In this document: positions 16,431 to 22,501 of the stretch, in pieces | Layout: each line of letters opens with the position of its first letter | Numbering within the stretch: the first letter of the stretch is position 1 | Virus record (IMG/VR): IMGVR_UViG_3300025671_000487 | Coordinates: 1 to 24,939 of that record | DNA length: 24,939 bases | Strand: one strand, 5' to 3' | From: a virus | Program-made: the position numbers and the translations under genes | Notes under the pieces: generated by a model | What the model was told of the DNA's origin: nothing | Databases searched by the model: none | The model's input: the letters and a program-made list of their open reading frames with translations, nothing else

Positions 16431-16981
16431 TGGCGATTCAAAACCGAACCTTCTTTCGGGTGCTGGGCGGCATCGCCGACGAAACCGGCGCGAGTCAAAT
16501 AAGCGTCGCCGACGGCGTCAATATCATCGGCGGCGGCGCGGTTCACGAACAAGAGATCCTGTTAGAGAACTCGAATCACGTCTATTCGACGGTCAACCGC
16601 CGGGCCTTGCTTGATGTCTGGTCAATCGGCGTCGTAACCGACTCAACGACCGAATACGTTTACAAAGAGGCGACAAGCGCCGCGCCGACCTTCGAGGTCG
16701 CGTTAGAGTCGCCGGCGCTGGTCGGCGTCGAGCGCCAGTCGTTGACCTGGACGGCGCGCTATCAAGGGCGAATCAAGGTCGAGGTCTTTCGAACCGACAC
16801 GGGCGCGTCGCTTTCCGCGTATACGGGCGGCAACGAAGCAAGCCCGACGAACGAATCGCAAACCCAAACATGGTCAACGGTCGAAGACGTGTTTATCCGC
16901 GTATCCCTTTCGCCCATTGCATCGACGACCGACGCGATCTTGTGGGGCTTTCGCGCGCTCGAAGACCAGTCGTCGTTATAG
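16430..16981 (+). CDS. Small beta-rich tail protein, unknown
   Basis: A 183-aa protein that starts in the preceding TAA (TAATG). It is beta-rich and Ser/Thr-rich, with VEVALESPALVG-type strands, one WTARYQGRIKVEVFR stretch and a C-terminal FIRVSLSPI...ILWGFRALE. The layout resembles a small sandwich domain of tail fibre or tail-tip accessory proteins. No known family is recognised. A 97-bp gap follows, the longest in the tail block, so the gene may be the end of a transcription unit. Confidence 0.55.
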   Translation: MAIQNRTFFRVLGGIADETGASQISVADGVNIIGGGAVHEQEILLENSNHVYSTVNRRALLDVWSIGVVTDSTTEYVYKEATSAAPTFEVALESPALVGVERQSLTWTARYQGRIKVEVFRTDTGASLSAYTGGNEASPTNESQTQTWSTVEDVFIRVSLSPIASTTDAILWGFRALEDQSSL

Positions 16982-16989
16982 CCGCGCGC

Positions 16990-17017
16990 TTGAATCTCAG
17001 CCCTAAAACATTACATT
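16990..17017 (+). promoter_or_regulatory. Weak promoter candidate before the small fibre genes
   Basis: TTGAAT (16990-16995) and TACATT (17012-17017) are separated by 16 bases. Each matches four of six consensus positions. The sequence between them is A-rich for this genome, and the gap is unusually long. It could drive the receptor-binding and lysis genes. Confidence 0.3.
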
Positions 17018-17027
17018 GAAGCCGACT

Positions 17028-17044
17028 CGAAGCGTTCAGCTTCG
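17028..17044. other. Short hairpin in the 5' leader of the 98-aa gene
   Basis: CGAAGC (17028-17033) and GCTTCG (17039-17044) form a 6-bp stem with a GTTCA loop, 21 bases before the AGGAGG ribosome-binding site. Short stems are common in a GC-rich genome, so it has little weight alone. Confidence 0.3.
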
Positions 17045-17078
17045 CCGCGCAAGCGGTACACACTAGGAGGTCAACACA

Positions 17079-17375
17079 ATGGCCAGAGTCATCGCTCATA
17101 TTGTGCCGAACGCCGTCGGCATGTCTCAAAGCGTCGTCGGGGTTACGACCGCCGACGGCGAGGTCCTCGCCGCTGGTGTTCGTAAATACTTGCTCGTTCA
17201 GAACATCGGCGCGAACACCATTTATTTGACCTTCGACGGCGACACGGCGAGCTCGACGACCGGGTTCAAGTTGACCGCCGGCAACGCTTTGGAGTTCGAC
17301 ACGTCGATCCCTTCGGGTCAGATTCGCGGCATCGCCGAAACGGCGACGACTAATCTTGTGATCTTGCAAGGTTGA
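17079..17375 (+). CDS. Small structural protein, decoration- or fibre-like
   Basis: A 98-aa protein preceded by a perfect AGGAGG (17065-17070) eight bases before its ATG, one of the strongest initiation sites in the window, so high expression is expected. It is a beta-rich small domain, with GVRKYLLVQNIGANTIYLTF, TGFKLTAGNALEFDT and an IRGIAETATTNLVILQ end. This pattern recurs in small phage structural proteins with a beta-barrel that bind virion surfaces. Its role is unknown; context suggests a fibre-associated or tail-tip protein. Confidence 0.6.
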   Translation: MARVIAHIVPNAVGMSQSVVGVTTADGEVLAAGVRKYLLVQNIGANTIYLTFDGDTASSTTGFKLTAGNALEFDTSIPSGQIRGIAETATTNLVILQG

Positions 17376-17384
17376 GGGGGCGAC

Positions 17385-18200
17385 ATGGGTTTGCTTGATT
17401 TCGGCTCGACGCCCGAAGGCGGCGTAAAGGGGCCGTATACGGATTACGACACGGCGTTAACCGCGCTTCGCGCCGATGCGACGGCGAGCGACGGCGATGT
17501 CTATCAGCTCACCAGCGGCCAACTCTTCGCGGCCTACACAAGCGAAGGGCCGGGCATTTTGATCCCTTCGGATCTCTATCCTCAGATCGATGCATATGTA
17601 AGTAACGCGACGGGTATCGCGCATCAAACCATTGATGATACGCAAGCCGACCTGGTCGCGCGCGGCTGGACTACACCAACAAGCGGCAGCGGCACGATCA
17701 CCGGCGGCGACGGATCGGCTTTCCGGCTTGATACTGTGACGGGTAGCAGCACAAGCGCCGAGATTCAATTCGCCTCATCGACGAATACGCCGCGCGTCTT
17801 GATGCTCACAAAGATTCAACCGATCGTCGGCACGACCCTATCAGTGTCGCGGCACCGTGTTTTCAGCGGCGCGCGCTATCTGCAAATGTCTTCTACCGAC
17901 GGCGTCCTAGGTCAATTCGACACATACAACTTCGGAAGCAATGCGCGTGTGTCGGGCACAATCGGGCAATTTACCGACACGACCGCGCAGTGGTTTATGA
18001 TGGTGTACAATGAGGACAGCACCAATAATGTCGCATATTGGACGCGCCTCGACGGGCCCCCAGAGGAGCGCGTCGCCGTGCAGATCGGCGCGCTCCCAAC
18101 AAACACCGGCTTGTTTTTGGGTCATGCCGCTGTGCGGGGATCGGTCGGATCACAGTGTTCTTTCGACGTGTACGAAACACACGCTTTGGAGATGACATGA
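17385..18200 (+). CDS. Receptor-binding/tail fibre protein candidate, recently acquired
   Basis: A 271-aa protein whose first ~90 residues (LLDFGSTPEGGVKGPYTDYD and on) look like a virion-attachment part. The rest is beta-rich, with RVLMLTKIQPIVGTTLSVSR, QWFMMVYNEDSTNNVAYWTR and a C-terminal FDVYETHALEMT. This is the strand pattern expected of a concanavalin-A/LamG-like lectin sandwich. Codon choice differs from neighbours, with more T- and A-ending codons. It also carries five GCAG/CTGC tetramers, a motif almost absent elsewhere. These features fit a horizontally exchanged host-range protein. Its TGA overlaps the next ATG. The lectin fold is inferred from strand spacing only. Confidence 0.6.
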   Translation: MGLLDFGSTPEGGVKGPYTDYDTALTALRADATASDGDVYQLTSGQLFAAYTSEGPGILIPSDLYPQIDAYVSNATGIAHQTIDDTQADLVARGWTTPTSGSGTITGGDGSAFRLDTVTGSSTSAEIQFASSTNTPRVLMLTKIQPIVGTTLSVSRHRVFSGARYLQMSSTDGVLGQFDTYNFGSNARVSGTIGQFTDTTAQWFMMVYNEDSTNNVAYWTRLDGPPEERVAVQIGALPTNTGLFLGHAAVRGSVGSQCSFDVYETHALEMT

Positions 18201-18526
18201 GAGTTTATCAACACCTTGATCTTGATGGTGTTGCGCCGTCAAGGATCGGCCTGCGCGCCGCCGCCGGCTATCTCATTTCCGAAGGCTCGCCGCGCCTCGC
18301 GCTCTATTGCGCCAGCGCCCAGAATGTCGCATTGACGGCGACGACGATTGACACCGTTGACACCGGCCTGACGCTCGACGAAGCCTTCGAGGACCTGACG
18401 AACGGTCTAACCAAAGCCGACCTGGTCGCGCTGGGCGACGACTTCGGGTTGACGCTTTCCGATTCGTCGCTCAAGTCCGAATTGCTCGACGCGATTCGCG
18501 CACACCTTGAAGGGCTCGCAACATGA
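18197..18526 (+). CDS. Small virion-associated protein with SAP/HeH-like C-terminus
   Basis: The 109-aa reading uses ATG 18197, which overlaps the previous TGA and has GGAG six bases upstream; the longer upstream frame is a shadow of the receptor-binding gene. The N-terminal ~55 residues form a small domain opening with RVYQHLDLDGVAPSRIGLRA. Residues 71-106 (LTKADLVALGDDFGLTLSDS, then SLKSELLDAIRAHL) match the helix-extended-helix pattern of SAP/HeH/Rho-N-like motifs, which bind nucleic acid or act as small protein-binding modules in phage proteins. Its place between the fibre and hydrolase genes leaves the role open. Confidence 0.6.
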   Translation: MRVYQHLDLDGVAPSRIGLRAAAGYLISEGSPRLALYCASAQNVALTATTIDTVDTGLTLDEAFEDLTNGLTKADLVALGDDFGLTLSDSSLKSELLDAIRAHLEGLAT

Positions 18527-19572
18527 CGAAAACCATTCAAGTCGGGGCATGGATTGACGGGCCTCACCCGGGCATGGGCGCGACGGCGCTTGATTCCTGG
18601 GCGTCGCTCATCGTTCGCGATTGCGGGATCACCGCGCCGGTCATCGTCTCGAACGCCGGCGTTCAGCCGATTCATATTTCGCGCTGGCCCGTCGAGCATC
18701 TTCGAAACGCGATCGTCGCGCTTCGCAACGCGGGGGCCGAAGAGGTCGGCGTTATGGTGTGGCCAGTCGCGACCTCGAAGGCGGTCGGCGAGTTGGTCGA
18801 AAACGTCGGCGAAATCTACGGCGCGAACTCGACCGACGTACCGTCGCGCGAGCGCGTGCCCGACTTCATTTGCATCGACGCCGAAGGCAACCATAACGGA
18901 TCGGGTTGGGGCCCGGCCGGCGCGGTCCTCGCCGATGATTTGTGCGACGGGCTCGAAGAGGCGCAAGCCGCGCACGGCGCGACGTACCTATCCGTTACGG
19001 CGATTCCGCCGCGTCGAGGTCTTCGCCTTCAAGATGCGTCGCTTATCCGGCACGAAGCCGTTAGGGTCGCGACGCCGCAAGCCTACAGCCAATATCAAGG
19101 CCCGAACCACTGGTCGGCGAATCCGTATTTCAGGGTCGGGCCGATTCAGCGGGGGACATGGGAAACATGGTCGCCCTTGCTCGAAGACGGGCACGTCGAT
19201 GCAATCAAAATGGGTTGCGCGATCTACGCCCAGAACCACCCGACCGGCCCGACGGGCGTCGAAGCCTTGCGACAAGCCGCCGAGATCTGTATCGACCTGG
19301 GCGCGCGCCGCTTGTGTTACTGGTCGTTTAAGCACTTCCGAAGCGCCTCTAAGACCCACGCGGAGCGCCGCGCGTTTCTTCGCGAGCTGAGTCAAACGCT
19401 ATGCCCCGACGCGCCCGAAGGGTTCAGCTTCGCCGATGCGCTCGACCAGCTCGTCTTCGGCGACGGCGAATATCAAGCGATCGCCCGACCGCACGGTCAA
19501 CGCATCTTGACCGCCGAAGACACGACCGCTGACGACTGGCGCTTGATTAAGGTCGAGGGGCCGACATCATAG
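18523..19572 (+). CDS. GH25-like TIM-barrel hydrolase, putative endolysin
   Basis: A 349-aa protein starting inside the preceding stop. Strand-like segments recur at TIM-barrel spacing: VGAWID (7-12), VGVMVWP (about 76-81), FICIDAEGN (115-123), YLSVTAIP (155-162), VATPQAYSQ (192-200) and CYWSFKHF (275-282). The D119-x-E121 pair on the fourth apparent strand is the layout of the catalytic acids in GH25 lysozymes, and a Trp-rich last strand fits too. It would cleave peptidoglycan at the end of infection. No signal peptide is present, so export would need the holin. Location directly before the lipoprotein and holin candidates supports a lysis role. A virion-bound hydrolase is the main alternative. 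Confidence 0.6.
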   Translation: MTKTIQVGAWIDGPHPGMGATALDSWASLIVRDCGITAPVIVSNAGVQPIHISRWPVEHLRNAIVALRNAGAEEVGVMVWPVATSKAVGELVENVGEIYGANSTDVPSRERVPDFICIDAEGNHNGSGWGPAGAVLADDLCDGLEEAQAAHGATYLSVTAIPPRRGLRLQDASLIRHEAVRVATPQAYSQYQGPNHWSANPYFRVGPIQRGTWETWSPLLEDGHVDAIKMGCAIYAQNHPTGPTGVEALRQAAEICIDLGARRLCYWSFKHFRSASKTHAERRAFLRELSQTLCPDAPEGFSFADALDQLVFGDGEYQAIARPHGQRILTAEDTTADDWRLIKVEGPTS

Positions 19573-19583
19573 GAGAGGGTTCG

Positions 19584-19877
19584 ATGAACGGAAAGGTTAA
19601 GCGAGATTGTACGATCGTCGTCTTGCTAGTGCTCGCGCTGGCGTTGACGGCTTGCGCATCGAAGAGGCCGCAGGGGGCCGGCGTAGACTGGTCAGACCTC
19701 GCGCGATCGGCGGCGACGCCCGAATTCGGCGAGGACGCTTGTGGTCAAACGCTGGTCTGGTCGTATGAACTCGGTCGATGGGAAATCAAAGACGGTCGCG
19801 AGGTCGTCGCCGAAAACCGCACGGTCGTTCGGGTCGATTGCGAAGAGGCCGGCGAGCCGAAGCCGGTCGCGCGCTGA
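19584..19877 (+). CDS. Phage lipoprotein, o-spanin-like candidate
   Basis: A 97-aa protein with an AGGAGAGGG ribosome-binding site. The N-terminus has a basic region (K4, K6, R7), a hydrophobic core VVLLVLALALTA and the lipobox LTAC, so lipidation of Cys24 is expected. The mature part is about 74 residues with two further Cys (in GEDACGQTL and VDCEEAG), which could form a disulphide in the periplasm. In a lysis cluster a small lipoprotein is a good candidate for the outer-membrane spanin subunit. However, it lacks the Pro-rich build of Rz1, so superinfection exclusion or another envelope role is possible. Confidence 0.6.
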   Translation: MNGKVKRDCTIVVLLVLALALTACASKRPQGAGVDWSDLARSAATPEFGEDACGQTLVWSYELGRWEIKDGREVVAENRTVVRVDCEEAGEPKPVAR

Positions 19878-19898
19878 AATGTGGCGAAGGGGTCAACA

Positions 19899-20135
19899 AT
19901 GGATCAAGGTAAAAAGAAAGCCGGCGGCCCGCTCGACCTGGACGGCGACGGCAAGCAATCGTCGCAAGAAACGGCGATCGGCGTCGCGCTGGTCATCGTC
20001 GGCGGCGCGCTCGCCGGATACTTGATGTATTTGACGACGACCGGGCAAGTAACCGAAGAGACGATCAAGCCGTTGATCGTCATCCTCGCGTGGATTACCG
20101 GGCGCGAAGGCGTTAAACGATTGACGGGGGTTTGA
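19899..20135 (+). CDS. Two-TM holin candidate with EF-hand-like loop
   Basis: The 78-aa reading starts at ATG 19899 with AAGGGG six bases upstream; a GTG at 19881 lies before that site and is rejected. Residues 26-46 form a clear TM helix (AIGVALVIVGGALAGYLMYL) and 56-68 a second, shorter one (IKPLIVILAWITG), with a basic tail. Holins of this two-TM build make inner-membrane holes at a set time. Just before TM1, residues 13-24 read DLDGDGKQSSQE, which has Asp at 1, 3 and 5, Gly at 6 and Glu at 12 of a calcium-binding EF-hand loop. It ends two bases before the next ATG. Confidence 0.65.
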   Translation: MDQGKKKAGGPLDLDGDGKQSSQETAIGVALVIVGGALAGYLMYLTTTGQVTEETIKPLIVILAWITGREGVKRLTGV

Positions 20136-20137
20136 AG

Positions 20138-20404
20138 ATGAGCGACGAAACGACGAACCCTTCGGCGGCGATGCCGTCGAAGTATGCAGCCGCCGCGCTC
20201 ATCATAGCGGCGCTAACCGGCGGCGGTGTCGGATCAACCGTTAGCCTTGTTTCAGCGCCCGACCTCGAACTCGCGAAGCGCGACGCGGTCGACACTGCGC
20301 TAGAGCGAATGCGCGCCGAAGTTGATCGCGAGATCGCGCCGATGCGCGGTCGCCTCGAACGCATCGAAGAAAAGCTCGACCGGCTCATCGAACGGGCCGA
20401 TTGA
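20138..20404 (+). CDS. Single-TM coiled-coil protein, i-spanin-like candidate
   Basis: The 88-aa reading starts at ATG 20138 with a GGGGG tract about seven bases upstream. Residues 16-39 form one hydrophobic segment (KYAAAALIIAALTGGGVGST, in part). Residues 43-88 are a charged heptad-type helix (ERMRAEVDREIAPMRGRLER, in part). An N-terminal anchor with a periplasmic coiled coil is the build of inner-membrane spanins (Rz-like), which pair with a lipoprotein to fuse the membranes. Here the lipoprotein gene lies upstream with the holin candidate between, so the order is unusual. A holin-type or tail-associated membrane role cannot be ruled out. Confidence 0.55.
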   Translation: MSDETTNPSAAMPSKYAAAALIIAALTGGGVGSTVSLVSAPDLELAKRDAVDTALERMRAEVDREIAPMRGRLERIEEKLDRLIERAD

Positions 20405-21849
20405 TGAGTTGGGTTAGCGCTAGCGAAGCGGCCCGACATTGGGGCCTGGGCCACTATCAAGCGGTTCATAAACGCGCGCGCCGACATCCTGACAAATACC
20501 CGTCAAGACCTCATCCGACGCGCAAGGGCTGGCGTCAATATTGGATCGGCGACGAACCGCCGCCGGGCGCTCATCGCGAGGACCTGGGCGACCAGCTCGC
20601 CGCGCCGCCGGCGCTTAAGCATTCGCCCGTCGAAGGTTGGGTCGAGCGCGAAGGCTATGTATACGACGGCCGGCGCGACGTGTACGTCTTGACGCTTCCA
20701 AGTCATCGCCGACCCTTCGTCTTAGACGGCGCGCGGCTTCGTCAGATATGGCGACGATACGCCGGCGACAAGGCGAACATCGACGAAATATGTCGCGACT
20801 TCGGCTTCGACCGTCAAACCTTTATCGACCTCAAACGGGCCCTTCGATTGACGAAGACGCGCGCGCCCTTTACCGACGAAGAGCTCGACGCGCTGGGCGA
20901 AGAGGACCTGGTCGCCGACGTCTTGCGCGCGAAAGAGCAGCGGGTTATGGCGCGCGCGCAAGCGTCGAACTGGCGACGGATCGAACGCCTCGCGCACAAC
21001 CGGCAATGGTTGCGCGAAACGGTTCGCGCGGCGTTGACCGACCTGGTCGGGCCGGTCGAGTTGCCGCCGCCGGTCGGCGAGCCCGAAGAGGTCGCCGTTG
21101 TCGTCGGCTGGTCAGATCTTCACGTCGGCAAGCGCGCCGCCGGGTCGAGCGTCGGGCTCGACGTTCAGCTCGCGAGGCTTCGGGCGCTCGCCGCCGATGT
21201 CGTCGCAAGGGTCGCCGCGCTAAGCCCTTCGCGCGTCATCGTCGCTTGCACGGGCGATCTTGTTCATTCTGATACGCAATCCCAAACGACGACGAAAGGC
21301 ACACCACAAGGGCCACAAAGCGAAGGGTCTACTTCAATGGCGCTTCGCGGCGCTTGCGAGCTAACCGCCGGGCTCATCCTCAAATTGACCGAAGTCGCGC
21401 CGACGGTCGAAGTCGTCGTCGTACCCGGCAACCATGACGAATTGCTTTCGCGCGCGGTCGGGTTCTACCTCGAAGCGGCGTTCGACGGGTCCTCGCGCGT
21501 CATCATCGACGCCGACGAACGACGCCGGCGTAAATGGTCGCGCTGGCGCGAGGTCCCGATCTGTTTCTTTCATGGGGATAAGTTGAAGGGCGACCGGCTC
21601 GCCGCGTTGCCGGGTCGCGAGTGCCCGGTCGGGGCCGATCCTCGACGCGCCGTCTTGTTCCACGGGCACTATCACAAGCGCGCCCTTCGTCAAGACGTCG
21701 TCGGCGGCTTCGATGTCGTGTGTTTAGCGTCGCCAGCCGGCCCCGACGACTGGCATCACGAACACGGCTTCGAGGGCGGCGCGAAGGCGATAACGCTTGC
21801 CGTCATCGCGCCGTCGGGGTTGACGGCGCTTGAATGGGTTCGAGCCTAG
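20404..21849 (+). CDS. Calcineurin-like metallophosphoesterase with N-terminal winged-helix domain
   Basis: A 481-aa protein starting at ATG 20404, which overlaps the previous TGA. The full metallophosphoesterase set is present: SDLH (D238, H240), TGDLVHSD (D285), PGNHDE (N343, H344), FFHGD (H390) and FHGHYHKR (H422, H424). The N-terminus (VSASEAARHWGLGHYQAVHK, then RRHPDKYP...WRQYWIGDE) looks like a winged-helix DNA-binding domain, and a second HTH-like stretch lies at 127-160. The whole therefore resembles a DNA-targeted nuclease or phosphodiesterase; the substrate cannot be read from sequence. It is the last + strand gene, after the lysis cluster, and converges with the leftward genes. Confidence 0.88.
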   Translation: MSWVSASEAARHWGLGHYQAVHKRARRHPDKYPSRPHPTRKGWRQYWIGDEPPPGAHREDLGDQLAAPPALKHSPVEGWVEREGYVYDGRRDVYVLTLPSHRRPFVLDGARLRQIWRRYAGDKANIDEICRDFGFDRQTFIDLKRALRLTKTRAPFTDEELDALGEEDLVADVLRAKEQRVMARAQASNWRRIERLAHNRQWLRETVRAALTDLVGPVELPPPVGEPEEVAVVVGWSDLHVGKRAAGSSVGLDVQLARLRALAADVVARVAALSPSRVIVACTGDLVHSDTQSQTTTKGTPQGPQSEGSTSMALRGACELTAGLILKLTEVAPTVEVVVVPGNHDELLSRAVGFYLEAAFDGSSRVIIDADERRRRKWSRWREVPICFFHGDKLKGDRLAALPGRECPVGADPRRAVLFHGHYHKRALRQDVVGGFDVVCLASPAGPDDWHHEHGFEGGAKAITLAVIAPSGLTALEWVRA

Positions 21850-21853
21850 CGAA

Positions 21854-21888
21854 GGGCGCGACCTGAACGCCGCGCCGGGTTGAATCAG
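21854..21888 (-). repeat. 3' trailer repeat, copy 1 (contains stop codon and hairpin)
   Basis: This 35-bp element matches 22216-22250 at 29 of 35 positions. It runs from the TGA stop of the acidic 103-aa gene through the hairpin. Differences are mostly in the loop. The shared stop plus hairpin suggests duplication of a whole gene-end unit. Confidence 0.75.
21855..21876. terminator. Hairpin between convergent genes
   Basis: GGCGCG (21855-21860) and CGCGCC (21871-21876) form a 6-bp stem with a 10-nt loop in the 35-bp gap between the convergent stops. It could end both transcripts. No T-tract follows on either strand. The same element recurs behind the pentapeptide gene (22216-22239). Confidence 0.45.
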
Positions 21889-22196
21889 AAAGGCAGGTTT
21901 TCAGCGTCGAAGGATGTGTCGAAGTTCAGCTCGACCTCTTCGGTCAAGTATTCGATGACATCATCCCAAACGTCGGCGACCTCTTCGACCTGGGCGGCAT
22001 TGTAGCCGTAGAACGTGATCTCGTTCAAGACGACCTCGCGCCCTTCGGTGTGCATGATTTCGAGGGCGTGTTCGACGTCGTGTTCGCCGTTCGAGGTCAA
22101 GTGGTCGATGAGCAAGCAACGCGCGGCCGCGCGAGCGGAGTCGAAGAGGAGGCCGGCGTATTCGCCGTTCAGGATTTCGAGGGCTTCGGTGTTCAT
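21885..22196 (-). CDS. Small, highly acidic protein of unknown function (moron gene)
   Basis: A 103-aa protein read leftward, with AAAGGA ahead of ATG 22196. I recognise no family. It has 24 Asp/Glu against 3 Arg and no Lys, giving a net charge near -21 before His. The acidic residues are spread across helices (LYNAAQVEEVADVWDDVIEY-like spacing, residues 67-83), with a C-terminal beta-like ELNFDTSFDAENLPF. Small, strongly acidic phage proteins often work as DNA mimics against restriction, CRISPR or host regulators; this is inference. The gene shares its leader and 3' trailer with the pentapeptide gene, which it follows in the same transcript. Confidence 0.75.
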   Translation of the reverse strand: MNTEALEILNGEYAGLLFDSARAAARCLLIDHLTSNGEHDVEHALEIMHTEGREVVLNEITFYGYNAAQVEEVADVWDDVIEYLTEEVELNFDTSFDAENLPF

Positions 22197-22210
22197 GGTT
22201 TGTCCTTTGG
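22190..22210 (-). repeat. 5' leader repeat, copy 1
   Basis: A 21-bp segment identical to 22447-22467. Read leftward it carries the ribosome-binding site and start, CCAAAGGACAAACCATGAAC. The two genes therefore share start region and first codon (Asn2). A related leader with AAGGACAAAC precedes the gene starting at 24482. Confidence 0.9.
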
Positions 22211-22215
22211 GTTAT

Positions 22216-22250
22216 GGGCGCGACCAGCTCGCCGCGCCCGGTTGGTTCAG
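22216..22250 (-). repeat. 3' trailer repeat, copy 2 with 7-bp hairpin
   Basis: Second copy of the trailer. GGGCGCG (22216-22222) and CGCGCCC (22233-22239) form a 7-bp stem with a 10-nt loop, right behind the TGA of the pentapeptide gene. It may act as partial terminator or as 3' stabiliser between the two genes. Confidence 0.75.
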
Positions 22251-22453
22251 TAGAAACGCGCGCCGGTCGTGTCGGCGTTGGTCAAGAACGCGCCGCGCAA
22301 GTCCGCGCCGCGCAAGTCGGCGTCGCGCAAGTTCGCGCCGACGAGGCTCGCGCCTCGAAGGTCCGCGCCGCGCAAGTTCGCGCCGGCGAGGTTCGCGCCG
22401 CGCAAGTCGGCGTCGCGCAAGTTCGCGCCGGGTTTGATATCAATGGTGTTCAT
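22247..22453 (-). CDS. Minimal pentapeptide-repeat protein (moron gene)
   Basis: The 68-aa reading starts at ATG 22453, which has AAAGGA upstream; the longer upstream frame covers the leader hairpin and is rejected. After MNTIDIKP the protein is twelve contiguous pentapeptides such as [15 protein letters not shown] and GASLV, ending GARFY. The central position is Leu in ten of them. Four pentapeptides make one turn of the right-handed quadrilateral beta-helix, so three turns are expected. Larger family members such as MfpA and Qnr mimic DNA and bind gyrase; this one is much shorter than they are, so a gyrase role is only a possibility. It is the first gene after the promoter at 22502. Confidence 0.9.
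   Translation of the reverse strand: MNTIDIKPGANLRDADLRGANLAGANLRGADLRGASLVGANLRDADLRGADLRGAFLTNADTTGARFY
22304..22340. repeat. 37-bp direct repeat, copy 1, inside the pentapeptide gene
   Basis: A perfect 37-bp match to 22394-22430, exactly 90 bp (six pentapeptides) apart. The spacing by whole repeats shows that the gene grew by in-frame duplication of a multi-repeat unit. Confidence 0.9.
22394..22430. repeat. 37-bp direct repeat, copy 2, inside the pentapeptide gene
   Basis: Partner of the copy at 22304-22340. Both encode the run from GANLR through DADLR and GADLR on the - strand. Sequence identity at codon level, not just protein level, suggests recent duplication or gene conversion. Confidence 0.9.
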
Positions 22454-22467
22454 GGTTTGTCCTTTGG
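22447..22467 (-). repeat. 5' leader repeat, copy 2
   Basis: Identical to 22190-22210 over 21 bp and contains the start and ribosome-binding site of the pentapeptide gene. A short hairpin (GGGGC 22474-22478 with GCCCC 22485-22489) lies just upstream in the leader RNA. Confidence 0.9.
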
Positions 22468-22473
22468 TTCGAG

Positions 22474-22489
22474 GGGGCTTCAATGCCCC
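22474..22489 (-). other. 5' UTR hairpin upstream of the pentapeptide gene
   Basis: GGGGC and GCCCC arms of 5 bp enclose a 6-nt loop, between the promoter start region and the ribosome-binding site. It may protect the transcript 5' end; the stem is short, so this is tentative. Confidence 0.4.
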
Positions 22490-22501
22490 GTCCATGAATC
22501 C

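Noticed and set aside
22262-22440. CRISPR-like regular repeats
   Set aside because: The 15-bp periodicity is the codon repeat of the pentapeptide protein; there are no unique spacers.
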